From Maribacter stanieri (GTDB lineage Bacteria > Bacteroidota > Bacteroidia > Flavobacteriales > Flavobacteriaceae): a stretch of 64,000 bases of DNA. Positions 6,338 through 16,385 of this stretch are shown piece after piece (position 1 is the first letter of the stretch; each line of letters begins with the position of its first letter). Below the pieces are notes generated by a model. The model was not told where the DNA came from. It was given only the letters and a program-made list of their open reading frames with translations, and searched no databases. Made by a program: the position numbers and the translations under genes. Location: the NCBI RefSeq assembly GCF_900112245.1, contig NZ_FOYX01000001.1:1227856-1291855 (forward strand), in the 5' to 3' direction.

Positions 6338-8395
6338 CTATAATGATCTTCTTAGTTTCAATTCTGCATTTAATACATGTAATACACCAGTTGATAATAG
6401 ACTTCTAGACATTCTTAATTCTATTACGTCGCTACCGGTACTTGTATATTCAAAGAATCTATTAGTTGGGGCTGAAGTAAGGTTGATAACATTGGGCCAT
6501 ATATTTAAAACAGGAGTTACTCTTGTCCCGTTTACATAAATAGCAAACCTATTCTTGAATATCCCTACAGTTTCTAAAATTTCCCATTGTATTTCTCCTA
6601 CATATTTTGCTCCGGATATATTACTTATTACGGGATTAAAAGTATGAGCCACTATACTTAAATCAACAGCGTCGTGGCCAAGAATGTCAGAAGTACTAAA
6701 TGCACTTGCTTGAGTTAGAATTTCTGTTTTTAAGTATGAAGCAAGTGCTGAAGTGCTTAAAGTCGTATCAGTAGTGGGACTGTCTAGATTTTGAACTATA
6801 GCTGTAGTTCCATCTATTCCATCTGCTCCATCATCACCTTGCAGACTTGCTAGCCATTGTGCTTCAGTTCCCGAGAATCCGTTATTCGTTGCTATTTGGA
6901 AAGCGCTTAGTCCATCGTCTCCGTCGGAGCCAGCAGAACCAGTTGCTCCGTCATCGCCATCCTGACCGTCAGTTCCATCGGTACCTTCCAGGCTTACTAG
7001 CCATTGTGCTTCGGTTCCCGAGAAGCCGTTATTTATGGCTATTTGAAATGCGCTTAGTCCGTCGTTACCATCAGCTCCATCAGCTCCATCATCACCTTGC
7101 AGACTTGCTAGCCATTGTGCTTCGGTTCCTGAAAATCCGTTGTTCGTTGCTATTTGAAATGCACTCAGTCCGTCATCGCCATCTTGACCGTCAGTTCCTT
7201 CGGTACCTTCCAGGCTTGCTATCCATTGTGCTTCGGTTCCTGAGAATCCATTATTCGTGGCTATTTGAAATGCACTCAGTCCGTCATCACCATCTTGACC
7301 GTTAGTTCCATCGGTACCTTCCAGGCTCGCTATCCATTGTGCTTCGGTTCCTGAGAATCCGTTATTTGTGGCTATTTGAAATGCGCTTAGTCCGTCGTTA
7401 CCATCAGCTCCATCATCACCTTGCAGACTTGCTACCCATTGTGCTTCAGTTCCCGAGAATCCGTTGTTCGTTGCTATTTGGAAAGCGCTTAGTCCATCGT
7501 CACCATCGGTGCCAGCAGAACCAGTTGCTCCGTCATCGCCATCTTGACCGTTAGTTCCATCGGTACCTTCCAGGCTTACTAGCCATTGTGCTTCGGTTCC
7601 TGAAAATCCGTTGTTCGTTGCTATTTGAAATGCGCTTAGTCCATCGTCTCCATCGGTACCAGCAGAACCAGTTGCTCCGTCATCGCCATCTTGACCGTCA
7701 GTTCCATCGGCACCTTGCAGACTTGCTAGCCATTGTGCTTCGGTTCCTGAGAATCCGTTATTTGTGGCTATTTGAAATGCACTCAGTCCGTCATCGCCAT
7801 CCTGACCGTCAGTTCCATCGGTACCTTGCAGGCTTACTAGCCATTGTGCTTCTGTTCCCGAGAATCCATTGTTTGTGGCTATTTGAAATGCACTTGATCC
7901 GTCCTCACCATCAGTTCCATCGGTACCTTGCAGGCTTGCTAGCCATTGTGCTTCAGTTCCTGAAAATCCGTTGTTTGTGGCTATTTGAAATGCGCTTAGT
8001 CCGTCGTTACCATTTTCTCCCTTTAAACTCTCAGAATTAGGTGATGTAAACGTTGTGCCGTCTGATGATGTTAAGGTGTAAGAACCATCATTATTATCAG
8101 TAATTGTAATTGCATTGTTAGAACTATTACATATGTTTTGCCATAGGGTTCCATTAAATAAGTGCACGCATTTGCTATCTATATTATAAACTAGGGCACC
8201 TTTCAAAGGCATTATACTCAACATTTGAGCATTAGTAACCCTTGTTAATACTAGTACCTTAGAAGTACTTTCAAGTTCTAAAAGTGATGTGGCATTAATT
8301 GTGCTTACATCGTCTCCAATTTTTACTTGTGCGAAGGTGTTTACATATGTAAATAAAAGTAGGAAAAATAAGATGTAAGTTTTGTTTGATATCAT
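6338..8395 (-). CDS. Surface protein with ten collagen-like / SAFQIATNNGFSGTEAQW repeats
   Basis: 685 residues. A signal peptide (1-23, ending NTFAQ) is followed by a ~105-residue N-terminal domain and then ten tandem units (about residues 133-528). Each unit has a conserved block, SAFQIATNNGFSGTEAQW, followed by Gly-X-Y triplets such as GTDGTDGQDGDDG. Units are 34, 37 or 49 residues long and differ by whole triplets. The C-terminal ~155 residues form a separate beta-rich domain of unknown type. Similar block-plus-collagen repeats are known in bacterial surface proteins and phage fibres, where Gly-X-Y stretches trimerise. No type IX sorting domain is evident, so anchoring may depend on the next gene of the operon. 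Confidence 0.8.
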   Translation of the reverse strand: MISNKTYILFFLLLFTYVNTFAQVKIGDDVSTINATSLLELESTSKVLVLTRVTNAQMLSIMPLKGALVYNIDSKCVHLFNGTLWQNICNSSNNAITITDNNDGSYTLTSSDGTTFTSPNSESLKGENGNDGLSAFQIATNNGFSGTEAQWLASLQGTDGTDGEDGSSAFQIATNNGFSGTEAQWLVSLQGTDGTDGQDGDDGLSAFQIATNNGFSGTEAQWLASLQGADGTDGQDGDDGATGSAGTDGDDGLSAFQIATNNGFSGTEAQWLVSLEGTDGTNGQDGDDGATGSAGTDGDDGLSAFQIATNNGFSGTEAQWVASLQGDDGADGNDGLSAFQIATNNGFSGTEAQWIASLEGTDGTNGQDGDDGLSAFQIATNNGFSGTEAQWIASLEGTEGTDGQDGDDGLSAFQIATNNGFSGTEAQWLASLQGDDGADGADGNDGLSAFQIAINNGFSGTEAQWLVSLEGTDGTDGQDGDDGATGSAGSDGDDGLSAFQIATNNGFSGTEAQWLASLQGDDGADGIDGTTAIVQNLDSPTTDTTLSTSALASYLKTEILTQASAFSTSDILGHDAVDLSIVAHTFNPVISNISGAKYVGEIQWEILETVGIFKNRFAIYVNGTRVTPVLNIWPNVINLTSAPTNRFFEYTSTGSDVIELRMSRSLLSTGVLHVLNAELKLRRSL
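6812..7999 (-). repeat. Ten-unit in-frame tandem repeat inside the collagen-like gene
   Basis: Ten units of 102, 111 or 147 bases are nearly identical in DNA as well as in protein, for example the recurring GCTTCGGTTCC and CCATTGTG words on the plus strand. High DNA identity suggests recent expansion or gene conversion, so copy number probably varies between strains. Open frames on the plus strand here are an effect of the repeat. Confidence 0.9.
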
Positions 8396-8417
8396 AGCCT
8401 TTTTTATTTTAAAGGCT

Positions 8418-8492
8418 AATTACATTATTATAAGGGGATTATGTAATTATATGTTGTGAAATGTAAGAAATAACATCTGAAATAATGTAATT
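8418..8492. promoter_or_regulatory. Triple ATGTAATT motif upstream of the surface-protein operon
   Basis: AATTACAT (8418-8425) and ATGTAATT (8441-8448) form a perfect 8-bp inverted repeat with 15 bases between, and a third copy ATGTAATT is at 8485-8492. All lie within 100 bases upstream of the collagen-like gene's ATG (8395). A dimeric regulator site is plausible, but no regulator is recognised and the region is AT-rich. Confidence 0.35.
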
Positions 8493-8586
8493 TTGTTGTA
8501 AGAATAAACTTATAATTGTTTATAATTATTTTTTAAGAACTACATCCATTAGCTAATGAATTTTAAAAAATAACTACATAACGCTA

Positions 8587-9420
8587 TCAAAAATTTACCG
8601 TAACTCCCATTTGACCCGGGCCAAAATTTAAATTCCAACTTACCATTTTTTGTTGGTTATTGTATTTTTCGTCATACTTTTTATCGAGATATCTATCAAT
8701 AGATTCTACAGTTGCAATACTAATGGCAAATGCAAACACCATATCGCTTAACCAATGTTGGCCATCCCATACACGAGAGACACCAGGTATAGCTCCTAAA
8801 GTATAAATACCGGCTTTTACCCACGGATTTTTAAATTGCTTACCAATGGCATATGCATTTGTAAAAGCTAATAAAGCATGTCCGGATGGAAAGGAATGAA
8901 AATTTCTACTTGAGTTAAATGGATCAAAAGTATCTTTACCTAAGTCTGCTAATGGTCTTGCTCTACCTACAACAGATTTTAAGACTTGTTGTAGAAGTCC
9001 GGCAGATGTTGCTGATGAAATTAATAATACCCCTGTTCTTCTTAGTTTTTCATTTTTAGTAATCAATCCCGCCGCATACACTCCTGATGTGGCTAAATAA
9101 TTATTTGCGGGACTACCATAAAACTCACCATAATCACGTATAAATTTTGGAATACCTTCTCTATTGTTTCTAATGAACCTAGAAGTATTGTCATCTGCCA
9201 AATAAACAAGACCTGTTCCACCAACGACAGCACCAAATTGAGCCCATTGTTTTCCTTGCCAATGTAAAGGTCTGGCGTATGAATAACCTACACCCTTAAA
9301 CATATTTTCGACATCGTATTTAACCATATCCCAACGCGTTTCGGTAGAATCCTTACTAGAATTTTGCGCAGTTAAAGAAATACAAAGGGTTATAACTAAG
9401 AGGGTTATTAACTTTTTCAT
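8587..9420 (-). CDS. PAP2 superfamily phosphatase
   Basis: 277 residues with a signal peptide (about 1-18) and several hydrophobic segments. All three PAP2 catalytic motifs are intact: K148...R-P (KSVVGRARP), PSGH at 178-181, and SR215...H222...D226 (SRVWDGQHWLSD). The family removes phosphate from lipid phosphates such as phosphatidate or undecaprenyl pyrophosphate at the periplasmic face. The C-terminal tail, ending NFGPGQMGVTVNF, resembles a short beta-barrel strand, as often seen in Bacteroidota PAP2 proteins. The exact lipid substrate is unknown. It is monocistronic, with a gene-free spacer on each side. Confidence 0.9.
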   Translation of the reverse strand: MKKLITLLVITLCISLTAQNSSKDSTETRWDMVKYDVENMFKGVGYSYARPLHWQGKQWAQFGAVVGGTGLVYLADDNTSRFIRNNREGIPKFIRDYGEFYGSPANNYLATSGVYAAGLITKNEKLRRTGVLLISSATSAGLLQQVLKSVVGRARPLADLGKDTFDPFNSSRNFHSFPSGHALLAFTNAYAIGKQFKNPWVKAGIYTLGAIPGVSRVWDGQHWLSDMVFAFAISIATVESIDRYLDKKYDEKYNNQQKMVSWNLNFGPGQMGVTVNF

Positions 9421-9514
9421 GGGGTAAATTTAAACTTATCGGTTATTTAAAAATAATCTGTATCAATTATTTTTAAATTCAAAAGAGAATTATGTATCGT
9501 AATTATATAGGTTT

Positions 9515-10978
9515 CTATTGAAAAGAACGTAATGTATATGTTTTATGATAGGCATCATAATTTCCAAGAATATAGGCATTATTCATTTTAAAAACGGTTC
9601 TACCGTTAGGGGAAATATTATGTTCAACTTCAAACGCTTCTATCAAATCGAAGCGGTTTTCTTTCAATTGTCCATTTTGGTGTTCAAAATTTGAATTGAA
9701 TAATGCATCTACTTGAATAGCTTTTGTAGCAGTATAAGACTGGTAAGCAAAAAAAGTAGGGTTAAAGAAAACAGTTACAGCGCCAAAGGTAGCAATAGGT
9801 ATACCGAAACCTGGCATCATAGCCATTGCATTACTGCTTCGTTCAATTACGCCACCATATGAAATTTGTTTAAGGTTATCGTGATTCTGTACAGCTATAC
9901 CTACTTTACCTCTACTCATTTTTCTTAGTAGTACGCCGGTGTACTCAAAAGTTCTGTGGTTATCAAAGGTGCCGCCAGTCTGTATTATTGATGAATTTTT
10001 AAATTTAATCTTTTCGTTCTCATGGGCACTGTACTCATTAATTAACTCTCCGGTTCTAAAATTTAGAGCCCTCAAATGAAAGGCTCTTTTAGTACTTACG
10101 ATTTGATACAAAATATCCTTATCCACAAATGAGTTGCTGGTCTTTTCTTTATAACTCCAATTCCCCATAGCTTTTTGAAAGCTTGTGGCGTACCCTATTA
10201 ATTTTTCTAAATCTATGTCTACTATTTGGGTGATATCATTATTACTGTCAAAAGTTATTGTGATAAAATTTTCATTTTGATAAATTTTAGTAGAATTACA
10301 GGCAATTTCTAGCGTTGTTGGATTTTCTTTTTCAATCTTCACTATATCAACAGACTTATCTAAACCATACAGTCCAGTATTTATGGTCATCATGTCATAT
10401 AAATCTTTAACCTTCTGTTTTTTGTTTAAAAATGAATGGTGGGAGAAGTCTATAGAATGTTTAGTAAAATCTGTTTGATTGTTGAAACGGTATATGTTAA
10501 TTATTGCTGTATTAGGAAGAATTGTAAGAACATGAAATTTATTATTGTATTCTGCAGTTTGTATTATTTCTTCATAGCCTAGGTCTAGGTCTATTTCATT
10601 AAATTCAACTATATTCTTCTCAAATGAAAAATGTGAAGATGCAAATTTACGTCGGTTTTTAGTAGTCAAATAGACAACAAAATCTTGATTTTTTAAAATG
10701 GTTTGTCCCAATACTTGTTTGAACGCTCTTGCCTTATCTTGAAAATTTAGCTCGGCAATAATTTCATTTGATTCATCAAATAAATAACCGTCAATTACTT
10801 TTCCGCGTAAAAAAATGAGAGCAAATCTGTTTTGCGTTTCATCTACTAAGGGTAGTACTTCGTCCGGAGTAATGATTCTATTTTCATAAACATTATTTAT
10901 TTTGGCAAATTCTTCTTGAGCCATACTTTTATTGATGAAAACCAATAAAATTAATAATAGGGGATACTTTATATGCAT
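9515..10978 (-). CDS. Secreted protein of unknown function
   Basis: About 487 residues from MHIKYPLLL (10978). This start gives a clean signal peptide ending NKSMAQ. The longer frame to 11056 would overlap the neighbouring deacetylase gene and add 26 unrelated residues. I do not recognise a family. The mature protein is rich in alternating hydrophobic residues with YxxxxxxN and FNxxT patterns, suggesting beta-propeller or other beta-sheet structure. There is no type IX sorting domain at the C-terminus (ends YTLRSFQ). It is downstream of the deacetylase gene on the same strand with a spacer of about 55 bases. Confidence 0.7.
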   Translation of the reverse strand: MHIKYPLLLILLVFINKSMAQEEFAKINNVYENRIITPDEVLPLVDETQNRFALIFLRGKVIDGYLFDESNEIIAELNFQDKARAFKQVLGQTILKNQDFVVYLTTKNRRKFASSHFSFEKNIVEFNEIDLDLGYEEIIQTAEYNNKFHVLTILPNTAIINIYRFNNQTDFTKHSIDFSHHSFLNKKQKVKDLYDMMTINTGLYGLDKSVDIVKIEKENPTTLEIACNSTKIYQNENFITITFDSNNDITQIVDIDLEKLIGYATSFQKAMGNWSYKEKTSNSFVDKDILYQIVSTKRAFHLRALNFRTGELINEYSAHENEKIKFKNSSIIQTGGTFDNHRTFEYTGVLLRKMSRGKVGIAVQNHDNLKQISYGGVIERSSNAMAMMPGFGIPIATFGAVTVFFNPTFFAYQSYTATKAIQVDALFNSNFEHQNGQLKENRFDLIEAFEVEHNISPNGRTVFKMNNAYILGNYDAYHKTYTLRSFQ

Positions 10979-11033
10979 TAAGAACCATTTATTGTTTAAC
11001 GAACCAATAACTACTATTATTTTCAATGGGTAA

Positions 11034-11936
11034 TTAAAAATAAACAGATTGAGCAAGTCTAAATGTATTTGAATGCGCTTCTACAATAACCTTTATATCT
11101 GCCGAATAACCACCGCCCATACTGCATTGTACAGGTATAGAATGTTCTTTACAGGTATTTAGTACAAATTCATCACGTTTTTTACATCCATTTAAAGTGA
11201 GGCTAAGTGTACCTAATTTATCACTTTCAAGAACATCAACGCCACATAAATAAAAGATGAAATCTGGCTGTAGGTTCTCTATTAATTTAGGTAAGTTATC
11301 TTTTAAAATGGATAGATAGATGGCGTCATCGGTTCCTTTGGGTAAAGGTATATCCAAATCTGACTGTTCCTTTTTAAATGGGTAATTACCTGCTCCATGC
11401 ATTGAAAATGTAAATACAGAATCATCATTTTTAAAAATTTCTGCGGTGCCATTACCTTGGTGTACGTCTAAATCAACAATAAGCACTTTTTTAGCGAGTC
11501 CTTTGTTTATTAAGTATTTTGCGCCAATGGCTTGGTCGTTTAGCATGCAAAAAGCTTCACCATGGTCACTATATGCATGGTGAGTTCCTCCGGCAATATT
11601 CATAGAAATACCATACTCTAAAGCGTATTCAGATCCTTTTATGGTTCCATCTGCAATTATACGCTCTCGTTCAACTAAATCTTCTGAAAGTGGAAAACCT
11701 ATTTTTCGAGCCATTTTTGGCGAAATCATGATATTCAACAAATCGTAGAAATATTCAGGGTCATGAACTGCTACTATATGTTTATCATTGGGGATCTCAG
11801 GCTCAAAAAAATTGGCTTCTGTACAAGTGCCTTCATGTATTAATTGCTGTGGTAACAATTCATACTTCATCATCGGGAAACGATGCCCTTCTGGTAATGG
11901 ATGTTTATATATAGGATGATAGGCTATTTTTAGCAT
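11034..11936 (-). CDS. Histone deacetylase family hydrolase (AcuC/HDAC-like)
   Basis: About 300 residues of the arginase/deacetylase fold. The catalytic His pair is H120-H121 (GGTHHAYSD, numbered from the first Met of the longer frame). The zinc ligands appear as D158 and H160 in VDLDVHQGNG and D235 in CGVDVLESD. The enzymes deacetylate acetyl-lysine or small acetylated amines in the cytoplasm. The spacing resembles class IV/HDAC11-like bacterial proteins more than AcuC, so the substrate is open. Two adjacent Met codons (11939 and 11936) are possible starts. It follows tex on the same strand, 5-8 bases after the tex stop at 11945 as read rightward, so it may be translated from the same mRNA. 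Confidence 0.9.
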   Translation of the reverse strand: MLKIAYHPIYKHPLPEGHRFPMMKYELLPQQLIHEGTCTEANFFEPEIPNDKHIVAVHDPEYFYDLLNIMISPKMARKIGFPLSEDLVERERIIADGTIKGSEYALEYGISMNIAGGTHHAYSDHGEAFCMLNDQAIGAKYLINKGLAKKVLIVDLDVHQGNGTAEIFKNDDSVFTFSMHGAGNYPFKKEQSDLDIPLPKGTDDAIYLSILKDNLPKLIENLQPDFIFYLCGVDVLESDKLGTLSLTLNGCKKRDEFVLNTCKEHSIPVQCSMGGGYSADIKVIVEAHSNTFRLAQSVYF

Positions 11937-11944
11937 CACCTGAA

Positions 11945-14086
11945 TTATTTATGTAGTTTCAATTGAATTCTCTTTCGGGAAACATCAACTTCTAAAACTT
12001 TTACAATAATTTGTTGATGAAGATGCACATGTTCATTTACATCTTTTACAAAAGAATCTGATAGGTTAGATACATGAATTAATCCGCTTTCTTTAATACC
12101 TATATCTACAAAGCATCCAAAATTGGTAATATTGTTTACAATACCAGGTAATAACTGCCCACTATGTAAGTCGGTAATAGATTTAATGTTTTGGTCAAAT
12201 GTGAAAACCTTGGCTTTTTCACGACGGTCTAATCCTGGTTTTTCAAGTTCTGCACGTATGTCTTCTAGAGTGGGCAAACCAACATCTGTTGTACAATACT
12301 TCTGTAATTCTATCTCTTTAAGGACAGTCTTATTACCTATCAAAGATAGAATTTCTGTGCCAGTATCTTTCGCCATTTGCTTGACAATACCATAACTTTC
12401 TGGGTGTACGGCAGAATCATCTAACGGATTTTCAGCATCTTTAATACGTAAAAAAGCCGCCCCTTGTTCATATGCTTTTCCGCCTAAACGAGGTACATCC
12501 ATTATTTCTTTTCTACTTTTAAATGCACCTTTTTCTTTTCTTTGGGCAACTATATTTTCCGCTAATTTTGGACCAATACCAGAAACGTAACTTAACAGGG
12601 GAACACTAGCGGTATTAATATTTACGCCAACGGAATTTACACAACTTTCAACAACGGTATCTAGTGAAGTTTTCAATTTGGTTTGGTCGACATCATGTTG
12701 GTACTGCCCAACACCAATAGATTTTGGGTCAATTTTCACTAGTTCTGCAAGTGGGTCAGCCAAGCGTCGACCAATAGAAACTGCACCACGTACTGTTACA
12801 TCGTAATTAGGAAATTCATCCCTAGCTATTTTTGATGCTGAATAGATAGAAGCTCCTGCTTCACTCACAATAAAAACTTCTACAGGAGTATTGAATATTA
12901 CTTTCTTTACAATCTGTTCTGTTTCTCTTGAAGCCGTTCCATTACCAATAGCTATAGCTTCAATTTTATAAGCATTTGCTAATGAGCTTAATTTTTTTAT
13001 AGCCCCGCCAACATCATTTTGTGGTGCATGTGGATATATAGTTTCATTATGTATTAAATTTCCTTGGGCATCCAAACAAACTACCTTACAACCCGTTCTA
13101 AAGCCAGGGTCAATGGCAAGAATTCGCTTTTCACCTAATGGTGCTCCAAGTAATAATTGTCTTAAATTGTTTGAGAAAACACCAATGGCATCATCATCTG
13201 CTTTTTCTTTGGCAGCTTTTAGTAGTTCGTTAGATAAAGAAGGAAACAATAGTCTTTTGTATGCGTCTGCAATTGCTAACTCAATTTGCTTTCCGCATGC
13301 ATTATTAGATTTTATAATTCTATTTTCAATACGATCCAATAATCTTTCGTCGTCTAGCTCAATTTTAACCCGGATAAATTTTTCTGATTCGGCACGTAAA
13401 ATGGCAAGTAATCGGTGAGACGGACATTTATTTAAAGGCTCGCTCCACTCAAAATAATCGCGGAATTTCTGTGCCTTTTCATCATCTTTTTTAGTACCTA
13501 TTACTTTTGTACTAATAATGGCAAATCTTGCTAATTGTGATCTTATGGAACTTCTTACATCTGTACGTTCATTAATCCATTCAGAAATAATGTGTCTAGC
13601 ACCTTCTAAGGCATCATCTTCATTTTCTACCTCTTTGCTTAGGTATTTAGATGCCGTAAATTCTATGTCATCATTGCGCTGCGCCATAATGATTTTTGCC
13701 AATGGCTCTAATCCATTTTTACGCGCAACCTCTGCTTTGGTCTTTTTGCTTTTTTTGAATGGGAGGTATAAATCTTCTAACTGGGTAAGATCTTCAGAAT
13801 TATTGAACTTTTGTTTTAGCTCAGCCGTTAAGACGCCTTGTTCGTCAACAGCCTTTATAATGGCTTTTTTTCTCTTTTCTAATGCTTCAAACTGTTCTTT
13901 AAATTGAACGATAGCACCAACTTGTACTTCATCTAAATTACCAGTTCTTTCTTTACGATACCTAGAAATGAAAGGTATGGTACAATCGGCATTTAAAAGC
14001 TCAATAGTATTTTGAATTCCCTTCTCTGGTAGTTGGGTGTGCTTGAGTATATAGCCAACAATTTGGGCCGAGTCCAATTTTGCCAT
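11945..14086 (-). CDS. tex: Transcription accessory protein Tex
   Basis: 713 residues, close to the normal length. The order is: an N-terminal helical Tex domain (ISRYRKERTGNLDEVQV near residue 40), a YqgF/RNase H-like domain (RILAIDPGFRTGCKV, about 325-460), helix-hairpin-helix repeats (LLSYVSGIGPKLAENIV, about 490-560), and a C-terminal S1 RNA-binding domain (GIVNNITNFGCFVDIGIKES, about 640-712). Tex is a conserved nucleic-acid-binding protein that affects transcription. It lies downstream of metG on the same strand with 28 bases between. Confidence 0.95.
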   Translation of the reverse strand: MAKLDSAQIVGYILKHTQLPEKGIQNTIELLNADCTIPFISRYRKERTGNLDEVQVGAIVQFKEQFEALEKRKKAIIKAVDEQGVLTAELKQKFNNSEDLTQLEDLYLPFKKSKKTKAEVARKNGLEPLAKIIMAQRNDDIEFTASKYLSKEVENEDDALEGARHIISEWINERTDVRSSIRSQLARFAIISTKVIGTKKDDEKAQKFRDYFEWSEPLNKCPSHRLLAILRAESEKFIRVKIELDDERLLDRIENRIIKSNNACGKQIELAIADAYKRLLFPSLSNELLKAAKEKADDDAIGVFSNNLRQLLLGAPLGEKRILAIDPGFRTGCKVVCLDAQGNLIHNETIYPHAPQNDVGGAIKKLSSLANAYKIEAIAIGNGTASRETEQIVKKVIFNTPVEVFIVSEAGASIYSASKIARDEFPNYDVTVRGAVSIGRRLADPLAELVKIDPKSIGVGQYQHDVDQTKLKTSLDTVVESCVNSVGVNINTASVPLLSYVSGIGPKLAENIVAQRKEKGAFKSRKEIMDVPRLGGKAYEQGAAFLRIKDAENPLDDSAVHPESYGIVKQMAKDTGTEILSLIGNKTVLKEIELQKYCTTDVGLPTLEDIRAELEKPGLDRREKAKVFTFDQNIKSITDLHSGQLLPGIVNNITNFGCFVDIGIKESGLIHVSNLSDSFVKDVNEHVHLHQQIIVKVLEVDVSRKRIQLKLHK

Positions 14087-14114
14087 GTGTATTGTAATAT
14101 TTTTAGAGGGGGAT

Positions 14115-16196
14115 TTAGTTTATTCCTTCCCCGTTGCCAACACTATCTTCATCAGGATTAACGAACACTAATTTTCCATCAGCATTTTCAGTCATTAAAA
14201 TCATGCCCTCACTATCAACACCACGAAGTGCACGAGGAGCTAGGTTGACAAGTACAGTAACTTTTTTGCCTACAATTTCTTCCGGAGTAAAACTTTCCGC
14301 AATTCCAGATACAATAGTTCTAACATCTAAGCCCGTATCAACTTTTAGAACTAAAAGCTTTTTGGCCTTAGCCATTTTTTCGGCTTCTATAATAGTACCC
14401 ACACGCATATCTAGTTTAGAAAAATCGTCGAATGTAATGGTATCCTTTTGTGGCATTAGTTTTTTATTTTCGTTTTCATTAGCCTTTTTAGTGGCTTCCA
14501 ATTTATCTAATTGAGTTTGTATTTCACTATCCTCAATTTTTCTAAATAATAGCTCTGCTTGATTTATTTGATGGTCGGCAGTTAGTAAGTTGCTATTTGT
14601 TGCAACATCGTTCCAATCAAAACCTTTGTCTGCGCTTTGCGCTATGTTTAATATATTTTTAAGTTTACTAGATGTAAATGGTAAGAAAGGCTCACTTAAA
14701 ACAGCTAAGCCTGCCGCTATTTGCAAAGCAACGTTCATAATCGTTTTTACACGTTCCTCATCTACTTTTATCACTTTCCATGGCTCTGCATCGGCTAAGT
14801 ATTTATTACCTAAACGAGCCAAATTCATTAATTCTTGACCTGCTTCTCTAAAACGATAGCGCTCAATAGAACTGGAAATTATATCTGGGTATTTGCCTAA
14901 TTGTTCTAATGTTTCGGTATCTACATCAGATAAAGTTCCTGCTGCAGGTACTTTTCCATCATAATACTTATTAGTTAACACAACTACTCGGTTAATGAAA
15001 TTACCTAATATAGCTACTAGTTCATTATTATTTCTAGCTTGAAAATCTTTCCAAGTAAAATCGTTATCCTTGGTTTCTGGTGCATTTGCAGTTAAGGTAT
15101 AACGCAATGAATCTTGCATTTCTGGAAAATCCACTAAATACTCGTGTAACCAAACTGCCCAGTTTTTAGATGTAGATAGTTTATTTCCTTCTAGGTTTAA
15201 AAACTCATTTGCCGGTACGTTTTCTGGTAAAATGTAACTTCCTTCTGCCTTCAGCATAGATGGAAATATAATACAATGAAAAACAATATTATCCTTACCA
15301 ATAAAATGAACCAGTTTTGTGCTTTCGTCTTTCCAGTATGGTTCCCAATCTTTTCCTTCGCGGGCTGCCCATTCTTTGGTAGATGAAATATAACCTATAG
15401 GTGCATCGAACCAAACATATAATACTTTGCCTTCGCCACCCTCTACAGGTACTGGTATTCCCCAATCTAAATCCCTAGTTACAGCTCTTGGTTCTAATCC
15501 GCCATCAATCCATGATTTACATTGACCGTAAACGTTAGGTTTCCAATCGTCTTTATGTCCTTTTAGAATCCAATCGGTTAAAAATTCCTCATATCTATCT
15601 AAAGGTAAAAACCAGTGTTTTGTTTCTTTAGTTGTTGGTACGGTTCCGGTTATAGTTGATTTCGGATTTATTAAATCTGTCGCATTTAAACTAGACCCAC
15701 AATTTTCACATTGATCTCCGTACGCCTCTTCATTACCACATTTAGGGCATGTGCCTATTACAAAACGGTCAGCCAAAAACTGTTGTGCTTCTTCATCATA
15801 TAATTGTGCCGTAGTTTCTTCAATAAAATCTCCTTTATCATAAAGATTTATAAAGAATTCTGAAGCCGTATCATGATGTACTTGTGCAGAGGTTCTTGAA
15901 TAATTGTCGAACGTTATACCGAAATCCACAAAAGACTGCTTAATAATTGCATGATATTTATCGATAATATCTTTAGGGGTTACGCCTTCTTTTTTTGCTT
16001 TCATTGAAATGGCAACACCATGTTCATCGCTACCACAAACAAAGGCAACGTCTTTACCTGTTAATCTTAGGTAACGAGCGTAAATATCTGCTGGCACGTA
16101 AACGCCGGCTAAATGACCAATATGAATTGGGCCATTTGTGTATGGTAATGCAGCAGTAATCGTATATCTAGAAGGTGATTTAATATCGGACATCAA
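14115..16196 (-). CDS. metG: Methionyl-tRNA synthetase with C-terminal tRNA-binding domain
   Basis: 693 residues. Class I signature HIGH is at 25-28 and the KMSKS loop appears as KLSTSKNW near 345. A zinc knuckle is formed by C150, C153, C163 and C166 ([17 protein letters not shown]). The anticodon-binding helical domain covers about 390-540. A Trbp111/EMAP-like OB domain, [14 protein letters not shown], fills the last 100 residues and promotes dimerisation and tRNA binding. It charges initiator and elongator tRNA-Met. Two consecutive Met codons start the frame. The spacer upstream contains overlapping inverted repeats. Confidence 0.97.
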   Translation of the reverse strand: MMSDIKSPSRYTITAALPYTNGPIHIGHLAGVYVPADIYARYLRLTGKDVAFVCGSDEHGVAISMKAKKEGVTPKDIIDKYHAIIKQSFVDFGITFDNYSRTSAQVHHDTASEFFINLYDKGDFIEETTAQLYDEEAQQFLADRFVIGTCPKCGNEEAYGDQCENCGSSLNATDLINPKSTITGTVPTTKETKHWFLPLDRYEEFLTDWILKGHKDDWKPNVYGQCKSWIDGGLEPRAVTRDLDWGIPVPVEGGEGKVLYVWFDAPIGYISSTKEWAAREGKDWEPYWKDESTKLVHFIGKDNIVFHCIIFPSMLKAEGSYILPENVPANEFLNLEGNKLSTSKNWAVWLHEYLVDFPEMQDSLRYTLTANAPETKDNDFTWKDFQARNNNELVAILGNFINRVVVLTNKYYDGKVPAAGTLSDVDTETLEQLGKYPDIISSSIERYRFREAGQELMNLARLGNKYLADAEPWKVIKVDEERVKTIMNVALQIAAGLAVLSEPFLPFTSSKLKNILNIAQSADKGFDWNDVATNSNLLTADHQINQAELLFRKIEDSEIQTQLDKLEATKKANENENKKLMPQKDTITFDDFSKLDMRVGTIIEAEKMAKAKKLLVLKVDTGLDVRTIVSGIAESFTPEEIVGKKVTVLVNLAPRALRGVDSEGMILMTENADGKLVFVNPDEDSVGNGEGIN

Positions 16197-16237
16197 AATA
16201 AATTAAGCTACAAAAATACTGAATTTGAAGTGAGAAT

Positions 16238-16274
16238 TACTAATTACTTAAGATTAGTAGTAAGCTACTAGATG
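16238..16274. promoter_or_regulatory. Overlapping small inverted repeats between metG and the 59-residue gene
   Basis: TACTAAT (16238-16244) and ATTAGTA (16253-16259) are a perfect 7-bp inverted repeat around TACTTAAG. A second, TAGTA-AGC-TACTA, overlaps its right end. The spacer separates two divergent genes, so an operator or a leader structure of metG is possible. There is no T-box or poly-U tract to support a riboswitch. Confidence 0.3.
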
Positions 16275-16385
16275 AAAATTATAACCGTGTCTAACTATGT
16301 CGTTCATGGATATTTTATACTAAAAACATTTAGAATCTGTTATAATGTAAGAAAATACCTATTTATAAACTAAAACATAGATGTT

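Noticed and set aside
6847..8040. Three plus-strand ORFs of 71-152 residues, rich in Arg, Leu and His
   Set aside because: They are antisense to the collagen-like repeat and exist only because the repeat lacks stops in that frame; they show no conserved domain.
10979..11056. Extended N-terminus of the unknown secreted protein
   Set aside because: It would overlap the deacetylase gene and place 26 residues before a clean signal peptide starting at 10978.
12123..14838. Several plus-strand ORFs inside tex and metG
   Set aside because: Serine-rich antisense shadows of long conserved genes.
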